Position numbers and translations under genes: made by a program | In this document: one piece after another, positions 40,616-51,054 of the stretch | Layout: each line of letters begins with the position of its first letter | How positions within the stretch are numbered: the stretch's first letter is position 1 | DNA from: Proteles cristata cristata | Lineage: Eukaryota; Chordata; Mammalia; Carnivora; Hyaenidae | DNA length: 64,000 nt | Assembly (NCBI GenBank): GCA_017311185.1 | Contig: JAESUZ010003526.1 | Coordinates: 1,550,001-1,614,000, forward strand | Reading direction: 5' to 3' | The notes under the pieces: model-generated | What the model was told of the DNA's origin: nothing | Databases searched by the model: none | The model's input: only the letters and a program-made list of their open reading frames with translations

Positions 40616-40683
40616 CCTCCCGTCCCCTCCCCTCCCCTCCCCTCCCTCCCCTCCCCTCCCCTCCCCTCCCCTCCGCCTCCCCC
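40616..40683. repeat. (CCCCT)n tract
   Basis: About 12 imperfect CCCCT units followed by CTCCGCCTCCCCCC. The minus strand is (AGGGG)n with many runs of four G. Confidence 0.93.
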
Positions 40684-41169
40684 CCACCGCTCACCAGAGA
40701 GAAAGGGCTGCCATCTTGGTCATTCACACACTTGTCTTTCAACATCTTCCCAGTTCTGGGTCGCCCTGTGGCCTGGCTGGTCCTTTCCCCACGAGCTGAT
40801 ACCCTAGCTTTCCACCCTCACTTTTCCTTTGAGGTGATCTGAATGCAGCTCTGTTCCTTGCAACCTGGTGACCCTGACCTACGTAGACCCTTCGGGAGGT
40901 CTGCCCTCACATCTCCCCACCCCCAGCCTCTGTGTCACATTGGTCCCCCTTGAGCCAACGATGGCCTCGAAGGCCTCGCTGTCCTGCACACGGGTCTTGC
41001 CCATGAAGGGCCAAGGACGTCCCCAACCACCTAGCAAGAGCCTTCCGGGCCCGTCAGATCGCATGCCAGCCTGGGGGGGGAAGCGTCCATTGTACTTTCC
41101 CCTCCATTCCTGTCCCCCTTTCAGAGGTAGTTTGCTGAACTCAGCTCTTGGCTCAGTGGATGTCACCTC

Positions 41170-41515
41170 AACGAAGCAAACACAACATTAGACCAAGGTG
41201 GTTCTCGTGTCTTCTAGCCAATTGATGCAAACTAAATCCTAAGCCTATAAATGCTTCAAGGTTAAGAAATCAAAACCTAAGGACAATGAGTCACGGTCAC
41301 TTAGGCTCTAACACACAAAGCCAAGTCTTTAGCTACAGCCAAATACTTTCCTTGATTCATGTCTGCTTTTCTCTCTAAACGCCTTTCCCCAGGGTTCCTC
41401 ATCCGCGGAGTGCTCCTAATCATTGCTGGTCTGGCCCTGCCTGATTCGAATAGATGCCAACTCAAATAAACTCTTAACCGTGTTTTAATCTGGCCTCAAG
41501 TTTGTCTTTCGACAG
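41170..41515 (+). mobile_element. Possible solo-LTR-like segment
   Basis: Has the order of an LTR: TATA-like CTATAAAT at 41245-41252, AATAAA at 41465-41470, and an end reading CTCAAGTTTGTCTTTCGACA. I cannot define the left end, a target duplication or a family, so this is an inference from layout only. No viral gene is present. Confidence 0.35.
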
Positions 41516-41539
41516 GAGACAGGCGAGTATGGTACAAGG

Positions 41540-41638
41540 TCAATTAAATCAGGCGGTTAAATCCCGATTCTGCCCCGGCTGGAGAACACAGGCAAGCCAC
41601 TCGTTCTCTTTGGCTTGTTCTGTATAACAAGGCGTGAC
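41540..41638 (+). repeat. MIR fragment
   Basis: Weak sense MIR: GTTAAATCCCGATTCTGCCC, CAGGCAAGCCACTCGTTCTC. Confidence 0.5.
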
Positions 41639-41639
41639 A

Positions 41640-42450
41640 TAAATGGAATTACTCCACAGTCCAGCCATTCCACCGCTGGGTGGAGACCCGAATGAATTGA
41701 AAACAGGGACTCAACCAGATGCTTGTAGATCCTTGTTTACAGCAGCGTTACTCATCGTGGAAGAGACAACCCCCATGCCCACTCAGGGACGAAGGAATAA
41801 ACAAAATGCCTTCTCTGCACACAATGCGCACTCATTCATCCTTAACACGGAAGGAAATTCTGACACAGGCCACGCACCACGTGAACATGTTACAAACGTT
41901 GAACACACACTGTGTTAAGTGAAATAAGTCAGTCTCAAAAACATAAATGAGATACCTTGGGGCGCCTGGGTGGCTCAGTCGGCTAAGTATTCGGCTTCGG
42001 CTCAGGTCGTGATCTCACGGTTCGTGGGTTCGGGCCCTGTGTCGGGCTCTGTGCTGACAGCGTGGAGCCTGGAGCCTGCTTCCGATTCTGGGTCTCCCTC
42101 TCTCTGTCCCTTCCCCGCTCACACTCTATCTCTCTCAAAATAAATAAATAAATAAATAAACATTAAAATTTTTTTTAAAAAATGAGATACCTCTATGAGG
42201 TACCTAGCATACTCAAAGTCACACAAAGTAAAATGGTGGGTGCTGGGGGCTGGGGGAAGAGTGGGGACTCATTTATAGGGATAGAGTTTCAGTTTGGAAA
42301 AACTGAAAAAAGTTCTGGAGACTGGTTGCACAAAAATACTTGACACTACTGAACAAAACCCTTTAAAATGTTGAAGATGACTAATTTTATGTTATGTGTA
42401 TTTTTTTGGCACAATTAAAAATGAAAACAATTTAAACCTTACGGCAGGTG
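41640..42450 (+). mobile_element. Old L1 3' end split by a SINE
   Basis: Matches L1M 3' sequence: CCAGCCATTCCACCGCTGGG, GACTCAACCAGATGCTTGTA, GTTAAGTGAAATAAGTCAGT, then after the SINE TATGAGGTACCTAGCATACT, GATAGAGTTTCAGTTTGG, GTTCTGGAGACTGGTTGCAC. Confidence 0.88.
41959..42180 (+). mobile_element. Felid tRNA-derived SINE inside L1
   Basis: Target duplication AATGAGATACCT at 41946-41957 and 42181-42192. (AAAT)n tail. Confidence 0.96.
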
Positions 42451-42474
42451 TTGCTGTAAGAAGTCAATGAGCTA

Positions 42475-42640
42475 TGGTGGGTTCGAGCCCCGTGTCGGGC
42501 TCTGTGCTGACTGCCAGCTCAGAGCCTGGAGCCTATTTCAGAGTCTGTATCTCCCTCTCTCTCTGATCCTCCCCTGCTCACGCTGTCTCTCTCTCTCTCT
42601 CCTAGAAATAAATAAAACATTAAAAAAAAAATCTTTAAAA
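42475..42640 (+). mobile_element. 5'-truncated felid SINE, CTAGAAATAAA-tail subfamily
   Basis: Lacks the first ~60 bases and starts GGTGGGTTCGAGCCCCG. Preceded by AGAAGTCAATGAGCT, which recurs after the next SINE. Confidence 0.92.
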
Positions 42641-42650
42641 AAAAAAAAAG

Positions 42651-42884
42651 GGGCGCCTGGGTGGCTTAGTTGGTTAAACGTCCGACTTTCGCTTAGGTCA
42701 TGATCTTGCGGTTGGTGGGTTTGAGCCCCGCGTTGGCTCTGTGCTGACTGCCAGCTCAGAGCCTGGAGCCTATTTCAGACTCTGTATCTCCCTCTCTCTC
42801 TGATCCTCCCCTGCTCACGCTCTCTCTCTCTCTCTCTCTTCTAGAAATAAATAAAACATTAAAAAAAAATCTTTAAAAAAAAAA
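42651..42884 (+). mobile_element. Full felid SINE, CTAGAAATAAA-tail subfamily
   Basis: Follows the truncated copy's A tail. Shares with it the variant TGTATCTCCC and CTGATCCTCCCC. Right flank AGAAGTCAACGAGCT. Confidence 0.94.
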
Positions 42885-43012
42885 GAAGTCAACGAGCTAA
42901 CAGACACAGAAGTGCTTGGACTATAGCGGACCTTTAATTAGGGTCTTTTTTCTTTCTTCCTTAAATTCTGGTCCTTGACTCGTGATGTGTTAAAAAGCAT
43001 AGACTTTGATGG

Positions 43013-43225
43013 GGCGCCTGGGGGGCTCAGTCGGTTAGGCATCCAACTTCGGCTCAGGTCACGATCTCACAGGTTCACGAGTTCAGGCCCCACGTTGGGC
43101 TCTGTGCTGACACCTCGGAGCCTGGAGCTGCTTCAGATTCTGTGTCTCCCTCTCTCTCTGCCCCTCCCCTTCTCGTGCTCTCTCTCTCTCTCTCAAAAAT
43201 AAACACTAACAAAAAATTAAAAGCC
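43013..43225 (+). mobile_element. Felid tRNA-derived SINE
   Basis: Sense copy GGGGCGCCTGGGGGGCTCAG with a (CT)n run. Confidence 0.93.
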
Positions 43226-44150
43226 TGGGTCAAACCAGAGAGGTGAAAACATCTTCCTACCACCAACCCCTGTCTTCCCTCTTCTCCTGCTTTGCTAAGA
43301 CGCTGAAGCCAGTCGGAAGAATGGACAGAAGCCTAGAACCAGCTTCCAGATCACTCGGTACCTGGCAGAGGGCAGGACTGCCATACGGTAGAGAACTTGA
43401 GAGCCAGGCAGGGACCCAGAGGTGGGGGGAGGGTGCTGCCTGAGAGTGAGCCTGGTTGGAAGATGTGCGTGGGGGGGTGAGGCCGGGCGGAGGGCACGGG
43501 GCCACCCGCAGGCACTCCCCACCCTGGATCTCACAGAAGGGAGTGGCTGCGAGAGGCTGCCAGCACCTGCCTGGCCTCCCACACCTGGCTCGGCGCCAGG
43601 CCGCCTGCTGGCCACGTGACCGCCCCTCCTGCCCAGACGATCCAAGCTGCCCCTGAGGAATTACGCGGCGAGAGCCACACCCACTCGGCATTTCTGGGAT
43701 TTTGTATAAACAGAGTAAAAGACGCAGGTTATATCACACCCCTGGCTGGAGAGCCAGCTGTCGCCGGCCCGGCATGCGCCCCGCGTGCGGAATGAGCGCC
43801 TTGGTCGTCCCAGGCGGCTGCTGAACCACCCTCCGGGGCCATTCGGCTCACCTTCCTGGAAACTCCCCCGAGCAAGTGACCTCCAGTGCGAATAAGGGGC
43901 CAGGCCCAGGGAGCCACAGGAGAAAGTGCCACAAGTAAGAACTAAAATCAATGAGCCCCTCCCAAGGCAGCGGGCCAAGTGCTTTCCCTGCATCAGCTCA
44001 ACCCATCCTCACACTAAGCCTGGGAGTGTTGGGATCGTTCGTGCTTGGAAACCAAGAAACAGGCTACCGGGGCGCAGTCACCTGCCCTAAGTTCCCAGTG
44101 CTGCCCAAGGTCAACTGGCTGTCACATCCATTTCTGCTTCCTGCTAGCAG
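43226..44150. other. Intergenic DNA with a weak MIR
   Basis: No gene seen. 43975-44115 resembles a diverged MIR (GCCAAGTGCTTTCCCTGCAT, CAACCCATCCTCACACTAA). Confidence 0.5.
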
Positions 44151-44216
<66 letters not shown>

Positions 44217-44218
44217 CC

Positions 44219-44290
<72 letters not shown>

Positions 44291-44415
44291 TCCTTCCTTC
44301 CTTCCTTCCTTCCTTCCTTCCTTCCTTCCTTCCTTCCTTTCCTTCCTTTCCTTCCTTCCTTCCTTCCTTCCTTCCTTCCTTCCTTCCTTCCTTCCTTCCT
44401 TCCTTCTTTCCTTCT

Positions 44416-44475
<60 letters not shown>

Positions 44476-44477
44476 TC
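44151..44477. repeat. Pure pyrimidine tract (CTTT)n/(CTTC)n, 327 nt
   Basis: Every base is C or T. CTTT units, then CTTC units (about 44291-44410), then CTTT again. It directly abuts the tail end of the antisense SINE at 44478 and probably grew from that A tail. Long frames across it are artefacts. Confidence 0.97.
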
Positions 44478-44682
44478 ATATTTATTTATTTTCGAGAGAG
44501 ACAGACAGACAGAAGGGGAGGAGCAGAGAGAGAGAGGGAGACAGAGATTCCCAAGCAGGCTCTGCGCTGTGGCTGTCAGCACAGAGCCAGACGCGGGGCT
44601 CAACGCATGAACCGTGAGATCATGACGGGAGCCGAAATCAAGAGTTAGTCACTTAACCGGCTGAACCACCCAGGCGCCGGGT
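44478..44682 (-). mobile_element. Felid tRNA-derived SINE
   Basis: Antisense, tail toward the pyrimidine tract; head ends CACCCAGGCGCCGGG. Confidence 0.92.
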
Positions 44683-45062
44683 GCCCGCAGCTGTCTTTGG
44701 CAGGGACCAGGGCTAACACTGTGTCCCCAGGCTCCCTGGCAGCCAGGACTCTAGGTGAGGATTACATCCTATCCTTTAGGTAACCTGGGTGGGATTTGCA
44801 AGTGTGGGCTGTTAAGTAAGGGTGGGACCCGTGGGGTTTTCTGCAGCCGCTGTCTCGTGTTCTGTCACCGCTCGGCTAGGCGTCAAGAGGCAACTGTGCT
44901 AGTGTTTTCACCTCCTGATCCACGGCTGTGAGGTCCGGAGGTGGCCTCCAACTCCCAAGGCAGAGAGGTGGCCCTTCTGGGGGACAGTTCTGTGCCATGG
45001 GAGCCAGGGTCTCCTGCTCCCCAACGCATATCTCTCATTGATCATTGGTTCAGAATACAGAG

Positions 45063-45237
45063 GTTTTTTTTTTTTTTTCATTTAAAAAAAATATTTATTT
45101 TTGAGAGGGAGGAGGGGAGGAGCAGAGAGAGGGAGACACAGAATTTGAAGCAGGCTCCAGGCTCTGAGCTGTCAGCACCAGATCATTACCTGACCAGAAA
45201 TCAGACACCTAAGCAACTGAGCCACCCAGGTGCCCCA
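45063..45237 (-). mobile_element. Felid SINE with internal deletion
   Basis: Lacks about 40 bases between GCTGTCAGCAC and CAGATCATTACC. Target duplication CAGAATACAGAG at about 45050-45061 and 45238-45249. Confidence 0.93.
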
Positions 45238-45509
45238 CAGAATACAGAGTTTGGGGGTAGAGGTGCCCTGAGTGAGGGCCCAATGGGCATGGGTGTTTAG
45301 AATCAGGAGGCCCAGCTGTCACCTGCTTGAAAGGCGAGGGGGGCGGATGGGGGAGGAAAGAATTGCTGGAAATTACAAGCAGGAGTCTCAGGTCGCGCAC
45401 CAAGCCAGACCTGCTTGGAAGCTACTGGAACAAGGAGTGGGTGGGGAGCGAAGTGGAGAGACATGGACACCAGCTGAGGGAGAGGGAGAAATTAGAGTCT
45501 GTTCACATG

Positions 45510-46290
45510 AAACGGTGCTCAGCATCGCTCCTCATCTGGGAAATACAAATCAAAACCACACTGAGATACCACCTCACGCCAGTCAGAGTGGCTAAAATGA
45601 GCCAATCAGAGAACTCTAGATGCTGGCGAGGATGTGGAGAAATGGGCACCCTCCTACACTGTTGGTGGGAATGTAAGCTGGTACAGCCCCTCTGGGAAAC
45701 AGTGTGGAGGTTCCTCAAGAAATTAACAGTAGAACTCCCCTATGACCCAGCAATAGCACTGCTAGGAATTTACCCAAGGGATACAGGGGTGCTGAGGCAC
45801 AGGGGCACATGTACCCCAATGTTCATAGCAGCACTCTCCACAATAGCTAAAACATGGAAAGAGCCTAAATGTCCATCAACAGATGAATGGATCAAGAAGA
45901 TGTGGTTTATCTATACGATGGAATACTACATGGCAATGAGAAACAATGAAATCTGGCCTGTGTAGCAACATGGATGGACCTTGAGTGTGTTATGCTGAGC
46001 GAAATAAGTCAGGCAGAGAAGGACAAATATTATATGTTTGCACGTATAGGAGGATTAGGAGGAACTTGACAGAGGAACAAGGGGGAGAAGAAGGGCGGAA
46101 ATGGTGGGGGAAAGGGAGAGAGACAAACCATGAGAGACTCTTGAATGCTGACAAAAACTGAGGACTGATGGATGTGGGGGGAGGAGGGATGGGCATGGAG
46201 GAGGACACTTGTGGGGATGAGCACTGGGTGTTATGTGGAAACTAATTTGACAATAAACTATTTGTAAAAAAAAATAATAATAAAATAAAA
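45510..46290 (+). mobile_element. 5'-truncated carnivore L1: ORF2 C-terminus and 3' UTR
   Basis: Carries the last ~150 codons of ORF2 in one open frame to the stop at 45963 ([66 protein letters not shown]). The carnivore L1 3' UTR follows (AGACTCTTGAATGCTGACAA, GATGAGCACTGGGTGTTATG), then an A-rich tail. No reverse-transcriptase or endonuclease domain is left, so it cannot move. It is the youngest-looking L1 piece in the window. Confidence 0.93.
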
Positions 46291-46324
46291 TAAAAATAAT
46301 GATACTTGGGGTGATACTAGGGGT

Positions 46325-46590
46325 GGTTCAATCAGTTGAGCCAATTTTATTATTAATGTATTGAAATCCAACATATGTCTCTAAATTGAAATTGACCCCT
46401 ATGATCTTACTAAATTTATGTCTCAGTTCTAGTAGTTTTTTGATGGAGCCTGTAGGGTCATCTGCAGATAGTGAAAGACTCACATTTTCCTTACCAATAT
46501 GGATAGCTCTTATTTCTTTTTTTTGTTTGCTTGCTGTGACTAAAACTTCCAGTACTATCTTAAATAAAAGTGGTATAAGTGCAAAAAAAA
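46325..46590 (-). mobile_element. L1 ORF2 fragment, antisense
   Basis: Antisense ORF2: TTTTTTGATGGAGCCTGTAG, TCATCTGCAGATAGTGAAAG, TTCCTTACCAATATGGATAG, CTTCCAGTACTATCTTAAAT. The low end (46325-46345) may be a stub of a SINE head. Confidence 0.85.
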
Positions 46591-47089
46591 AAAAAAAAGA
46601 AATTTGAGTCTGTTGTGGGGGAAAACGGTTGATTCCCTCCAAGCTTTCAAATGTAAATAACTGAAAATACTCTTAAAAAAATTTTTTTTAAGGACAGTTT
46701 ACTATCACATATAACAAAGATTCCAACGACAGGGCATCTAGTGTAGCCCAATAATGTCTTTGAAAGGCCAGGTTGTTCCCGTCCGTCTGCCATACCCTTC
46801 TTGGTATGTTTGCTTAGCCTCGGGGGTTGGGGGTGGGGGCTGTCCTCCTGGTCACAAGATGGCTGCACTATTCCAAATGTCACATCCAGGCACACCAACC
46901 TCAAAGAAGAGAAGTCATCCCTTCTTGTGCTTCTCTTTTTTAGCAGGGAAGAAACCATTCCCAGAATCCCCCAGTAGACTTCCTCTCAGACCCTATCGCC
47001 CATGACTCGGTCCCATGTTCATCCTGAATCAGTCACTGGCTGGGAAAACACACTTCGTTATTGACTTATCTCAAGGGCTCTCAACCCAG

Positions 47090-47185
47090 GCAGTGTATTA
47101 GAATCAGTAGGAGAACTTAAAAAGAAAACAAACATATTAATGCGCAGGCTCCACCCTGGGATTTGAATCAAAAGGCCAGGATCCA
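47090..47185 (+). mobile_element. MER5-type fossil, left part
   Basis: GGGCTCTCAACCCAGGCAGT, GTATTAGAATCAGTAGGAGA, AGGCTCCACCCTGGGATTTG. Its right part seems to be at 48310-48375. Confidence 0.75.
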
Positions 47186-47194
47186 TGAAAATGG

Positions 47195-47327
47195 TATGCC
47201 TGTGCGGGTTCATCCGTTGTAGCAAATGCAGATGTTGATACAGGGGAGGCTGTATATGGGTAGAGGCAGGGGACTTATGGGAAATCTTTGTACTTTCTAC
47301 TCCATGTCTCTGTGAACCTTAAACTGC
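47195..47327 (+). mobile_element. Old L1 3' end fragment
   Basis: TTCATCCGTTGTAGCAAATG, GATACAGGGGAGGCTGTATA, TGGGAAATCTTTGTACTTTC, CTGTGAACCTTAAACTGC. The purine tract follows where the A tail would be. Confidence 0.8.
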
Positions 47328-47399
<72 letters not shown>

Positions 47400-47589
47400 A
47401 AAAGAAAGAAGAAAGAAGAAAGAAAAAGAGAGAAAGAGAGAGAGAAAGAAAGAAAGAAAGGGAGGGGGGAGGGAGGAAAGAGAAAGAGAGAAAGAGAGAG
47501 AGAAAGAAAGAAAGAAAGGGAGGGGGGAGGGAGGAAAGAGAAAGAGAGAAAGAGAGAGAGAAAGAAAGAAAGAAAGAAGGAAAGAAGGA

Positions 47590-47647
<58 letters not shown>

Positions 47648-47658
47648 AAGAAAGAAAA
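47328..47658. repeat. Pure purine tract, mostly (GAAA)n, 331 nt
   Basis: Every base is A or G. GAAA units surround a 58-bp unit present twice (47461-47518 and 47519-47576) with a G-rich core GGAGGGGGGAGGGAGG. Long frames across it are artefacts. Confidence 0.97.
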
Positions 47659-47660
47659 TG

Positions 47661-47880
47661 GAACCCCTGGGTGGCTCAGTTAATTAAGCATTCGACTCTT
47701 GATTTTGACTCAGGTCGTGGTCTCATGGTTTATGGAATTAAGCTCTGTGTTGGGCTCTGTGTTGACAATGCAGGTCTTGCTTGGGACTCTTCTCTCTCTC
47801 TCTGTCTCTCCCCCACTCCCTCTCCCTCTCTCTCTCAAAATAAATAAAATAAACAATAAAAAATATAAAAATATAACAAA
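47661..47880 (+). mobile_element. Felid tRNA-derived SINE, diverged
   Basis: Sense, first of three in a row; head GGAACCCCTGGGTGGCTCAG. Confidence 0.9.
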
Positions 47881-47883
47881 TTA

Positions 47884-48082
47884 GGGGGCACCTGGGTGTT
47901 TCAGTCAGTTGAATGTCTGACTTCCACTCAAGTTGTGATGTCGAGGTTCATGGGTTTGAGCCCCCCATTGGGCTCTTTGCTGTCAGCTCAGAGTCCAATT
48001 TGGCTCTTCTCTACCCCTCTCTCTCTACCTCTCCCTTGCTCACCTGTCTCTCAAAAATAAAATAAACATTAAAAAAATTAAA
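47884..48082 (+). mobile_element. Felid tRNA-derived SINE, diverged
   Basis: Sense, second of three; head GGGGGCACCTGGGTGTTTCA. Confidence 0.9.
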
Positions 48083-48084
48083 GA

Positions 48085-48300
48085 GGAGTGCCGGGTGGCT
48101 CAGTTGGTTGAGTATCTGACTCCTACTCAGGTTGTGATCTCATGGTTTGTGGGTTCAAGCCCTGCATTGGGCTCTGTTCTGACAACTTGGAGCCTGGAGC
48201 CTGCTTCAAATTCTGAGTCTCTCCCATTCTCTCTGACCTTCCCCTGCTTGTGCATTCTCTCTCAAAACTAAATAAACTTGAAAAAAAGAAAGAAAAAAAA
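48085..48300 (+). mobile_element. Felid tRNA-derived SINE, diverged
   Basis: Sense, third of three; head GAGTGCCGGGTGGCTCAG. Confidence 0.9.
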
Positions 48301-48309
48301 AACAAAGAA

Positions 48310-48375
48310 TTCAGAAAAGGTTCCTAAAATGATTCTAATATTCTCGCATGCCCCCAGAGTTGGAGAACCATTGGT
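48310..48375 (+). mobile_element. MER5-type fossil, right part
   Basis: TTCCTAAAATGATTCTAATA, then GAGTTGGAGAACCATTGGT, the usual MER5 3' end. Confidence 0.7.
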
Positions 48376-48920
48376 TTAAACTATTTAGTATTTGTCTCTG
48401 AGCTGAGGACAAAGTGACCTGTCCTGCGGGAGAGGGGAAGACATTTGAATGAAACAGGGATTCTGTTACAAGGAGGGAGGGACGGACTTTCCGCAGGCAA
48501 CCGTGCATCTGCTACCGTCACCAGGGTCCGCATGGTCAGTCCAGACCAGTCACGGTGACTGCAGAGAAGCATTTCCTGCAGGACGGTCAGCGAAGGGACT
48601 GGCCCAAGGGTGATGCTGGCGCCCAGAAATGGCAGGGGCCAAGGGGCAGAGCTGGAGACGGGCATCCACAACTGCCATCTGCCCTCCCCCGGGCTCCCTG
48701 AGCGTGGCGCGGTGGGTTTCCCCATTGCCTGACCTCAGACATGGCGGGAGACCCAGAGTGGAGTCCTGGCCGCAGCGTGCAGGGCCCTGGAGACGGTGTG
48801 GGGAGGGACGACGGCCCGGGGGCTGGCACAGTGCCAACCTGGGGAGGGGGAGGTCACAGTTAGGTCCCTGGGACGCCTTCCCTCAGTCCACCCTTAAATA
48901 GTCACCTTTAACTATTAAGA
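48376..48920. other. Intergenic DNA without recognised elements
   Basis: About 540 bases, GC-rich; nothing identified. Confidence 0.5.
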
Positions 48921-49140
48921 TCCACCTGGGTGGCTTAGTCGGTTAAGCGTCCGACTTTCGCTTAGGTCATGATCTCGCGGTTCGTGGGTTCGAGCCCCGC
49001 GTCGGGCTCTGTGCTGACTGCCAGCTCAGAGCCTGGAGCCTATTTCAGAGTCTGTGTCTCCCTCTCTCTCTGACCCTCCCCTGCTCACGCTGTCTCTCTC
49101 TCTCTCTCTCCTAGAAATAAAAAAAGAAAAAAAATTAAAT
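48921..49140 (+). mobile_element. Felid SINE, CTAGAAATAAA-tail subfamily
   Basis: Sense, lacking the first few bases (starts TCCACCTGGGTGGCTTAG). Carries GACTTTCGCTTAGGTCATG and GACTGCCAGCTCAGAGCC. Confidence 0.95.
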
Positions 49141-49509
49141 GCCAGAAGGTTCTTCATTATCCGTGCCGCGCTGCCTTCTCCCAGGTGCTTTCCTTGTCTG
49201 TTGATTCATGCATTCATTGTCTGTCCCCATCCACGTGGCAGCCATGTGCTGCTCAGAGAATAAAGCGGACTCTTCAGCCCCGCGGAGCCGTGTGAGCAGT
49301 TCTGGCCAACAGCGTGGGAGAGGGGGTGACCCGCCCTGTGAGCCTCTGGGTCTCCTGCCCCTCAAGTCCCGCACGGAGATAGGACCTCCATTAGTGGCCA
49401 TCTCTGACTTGCCTTGTAGAGAAGAGCTCCTCCGGCCTCCTGCTGTGTTAACCACAAGTTCTGCGGTTAACTTGTTACCCCAGCTTAACCCGGCCACCCT
49501 GACTGAGAC

Positions 49510-49620
49510 ACTCCAATCAACTGTAAGCTCCTCAAGAACACAGACCTTCCTGTTTCTCTCACCACCCACTACCCAGAACAGTCCACTCAATCACTACTTG
49601 TTGAATGAACGAACGAGTGA
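49510..49620 (+). repeat. L2 3' end
   Basis: CTGTAAGCTCCTCAAGAACA and ACTTGTTGAATGAACGAACG, the L2 3' terminus in sense. Confidence 0.75.
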
Positions 49621-50704
49621 AGGAACCCTTCCTGACTTACAGCAACGAAACTTTATCATTTGGAAGAGGCTGTGACTATAACAAATTGATTTTTCAATCA
49701 GAGAACCTAAACACTAGATGCAGTCAAACAAAGGAACCAAAGGATCATTTGCTAGTGTGTCTACGGGGCCATGAATTGGGAGGCGACAGGTGCCCTCTGT
49801 GCGCTCTGTCCAGCGTGGTGTGAATCGTGACCAGCAAGCCGGAAATGTCACCTGCTTTTGTGTGGTAACACGTGTGTTGTGACGATTCTTGGCCATTTGT
49901 GTTTGGCACAATGGCGATTGTTTGGAAAGGTTGAATCATAATTGTGCACATATTATTTTTCAGCTCATTTCTTCATCCAAGAAAAACAGTAGAAAGAACA
50001 CGAGCAGATTGCCTCATGGTGTTCGGACAGGACGGTTTTGTGTGAGTGGTGTTTTTTTCCAATTGTTTTTCCTCTCAGGTCCAAATCTAGTTTGAAAATA
50101 GGATTAGACCAGAATGGATCAGGTTTGGGACATTTGGAATAAGACGGAATAAGACAGGTTACGTGGTGAGTTGTAAGCTTTATAATGATAGCAAAAAGGA
50201 AGGGGAACCGGAGAATGCGGAGAAAAGGAAGAGGAAGGAAGAAGAGAATCCGGGTTTTTCCCTGTCTGCTCCAAAGCTGCCCTCTGGAATAACGAAGATC
50301 GAGTCTTCGGAAGCGCTGAGGCATCTCTTGTCTGAGTTGTGTATTTCCAGCTGTCTCCACAGCTCCTGCTGCAAGGGTTTCTGGGAGCCACTCAAAATGT
50401 CACTGCCGGTGACATTTCTGTAGTCTCAGGAAAGAGCAGATGCTCCAGGGACGCGGTACCTATGACTGCGCACAGTGAAGTGACACCAAGTGACAGTACT
50501 TCTGAACCTCAGTTTCCTAATCTGTAAAGGGGCTCACAAGCCTTACTGAGTAGAGCTGCCGGTGGGTGCTGGTGAAGGAGAGAAGGAAGTGGGTACCAGC
50601 TCAGGCTTCCTCCTTCCTCCCACCTCTGACTCACAGCGATGCCTGTGGGGCCTTAACTCTGGGAAGACAAGGGGCACGAAGTCTTTGATCAGGGTGTTGT
50701 CTTA
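49621..50704. other. Intergenic DNA
   Basis: No gene recognised. A short MIR-like piece lies at about 50488-50530 (CTGAACCTCAGTTTCCTAAT). Confidence 0.5.
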
Positions 50705-50894
50705 TTTTTTTCTTTAAGTTTATTTACTTATTTTGAGAGAGAGAAGGAATGAGCAGGGAAGGGGCAGAGAGAGCAGATCCCAAGCAGGCTCCGAGCTGTT
50801 AGCACAATGCCCATCACAGGGCTTGAATTCATGAGCCGTGAGATCGCGGCCTGAGCGGAAATCAAGAATAAGTCACTTGATGGACTGAGCCACC
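50705..50894 (-). mobile_element. Felid tRNA-derived SINE
   Basis: Target duplication CAGGGTGTTGTCTT (50690-50703) and CAGGGTGTTATCTT (50895-50908). Confidence 0.95.
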
Positions 50895-51054
50895 CAGGGT
50901 GTTATCTTTATTGTTAAGATGGTCTCCATTTCTGGGCTGTTTTACCCTACATTTGGCTCATGTGAGCTTATAGTCACCTAAAGTAAGGTAGTTTCAGATG
51001 AGAAGTTGGCAGGGAGAGGGGGGATTTGGAGCAACCAAACCCCAATGATGCCCT

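Noticed and set aside
44064..44617. Frames of up to 219 codons across 43951-44617 on both strands
   Set aside because: They translate the CTTT/CTTC tract as SFFLSFFL or KKERKKER. Simple-repeat artefact.
45327..45965. 212-codon frame as a host gene
   Set aside because: From about 45510 it is the C-terminus of L1 ORF2. The part before it has no family match.
47288..47683. 131-codon KKERKKERK frame
   Set aside because: Translation of the GAAA purine tract; it continues into a SINE.
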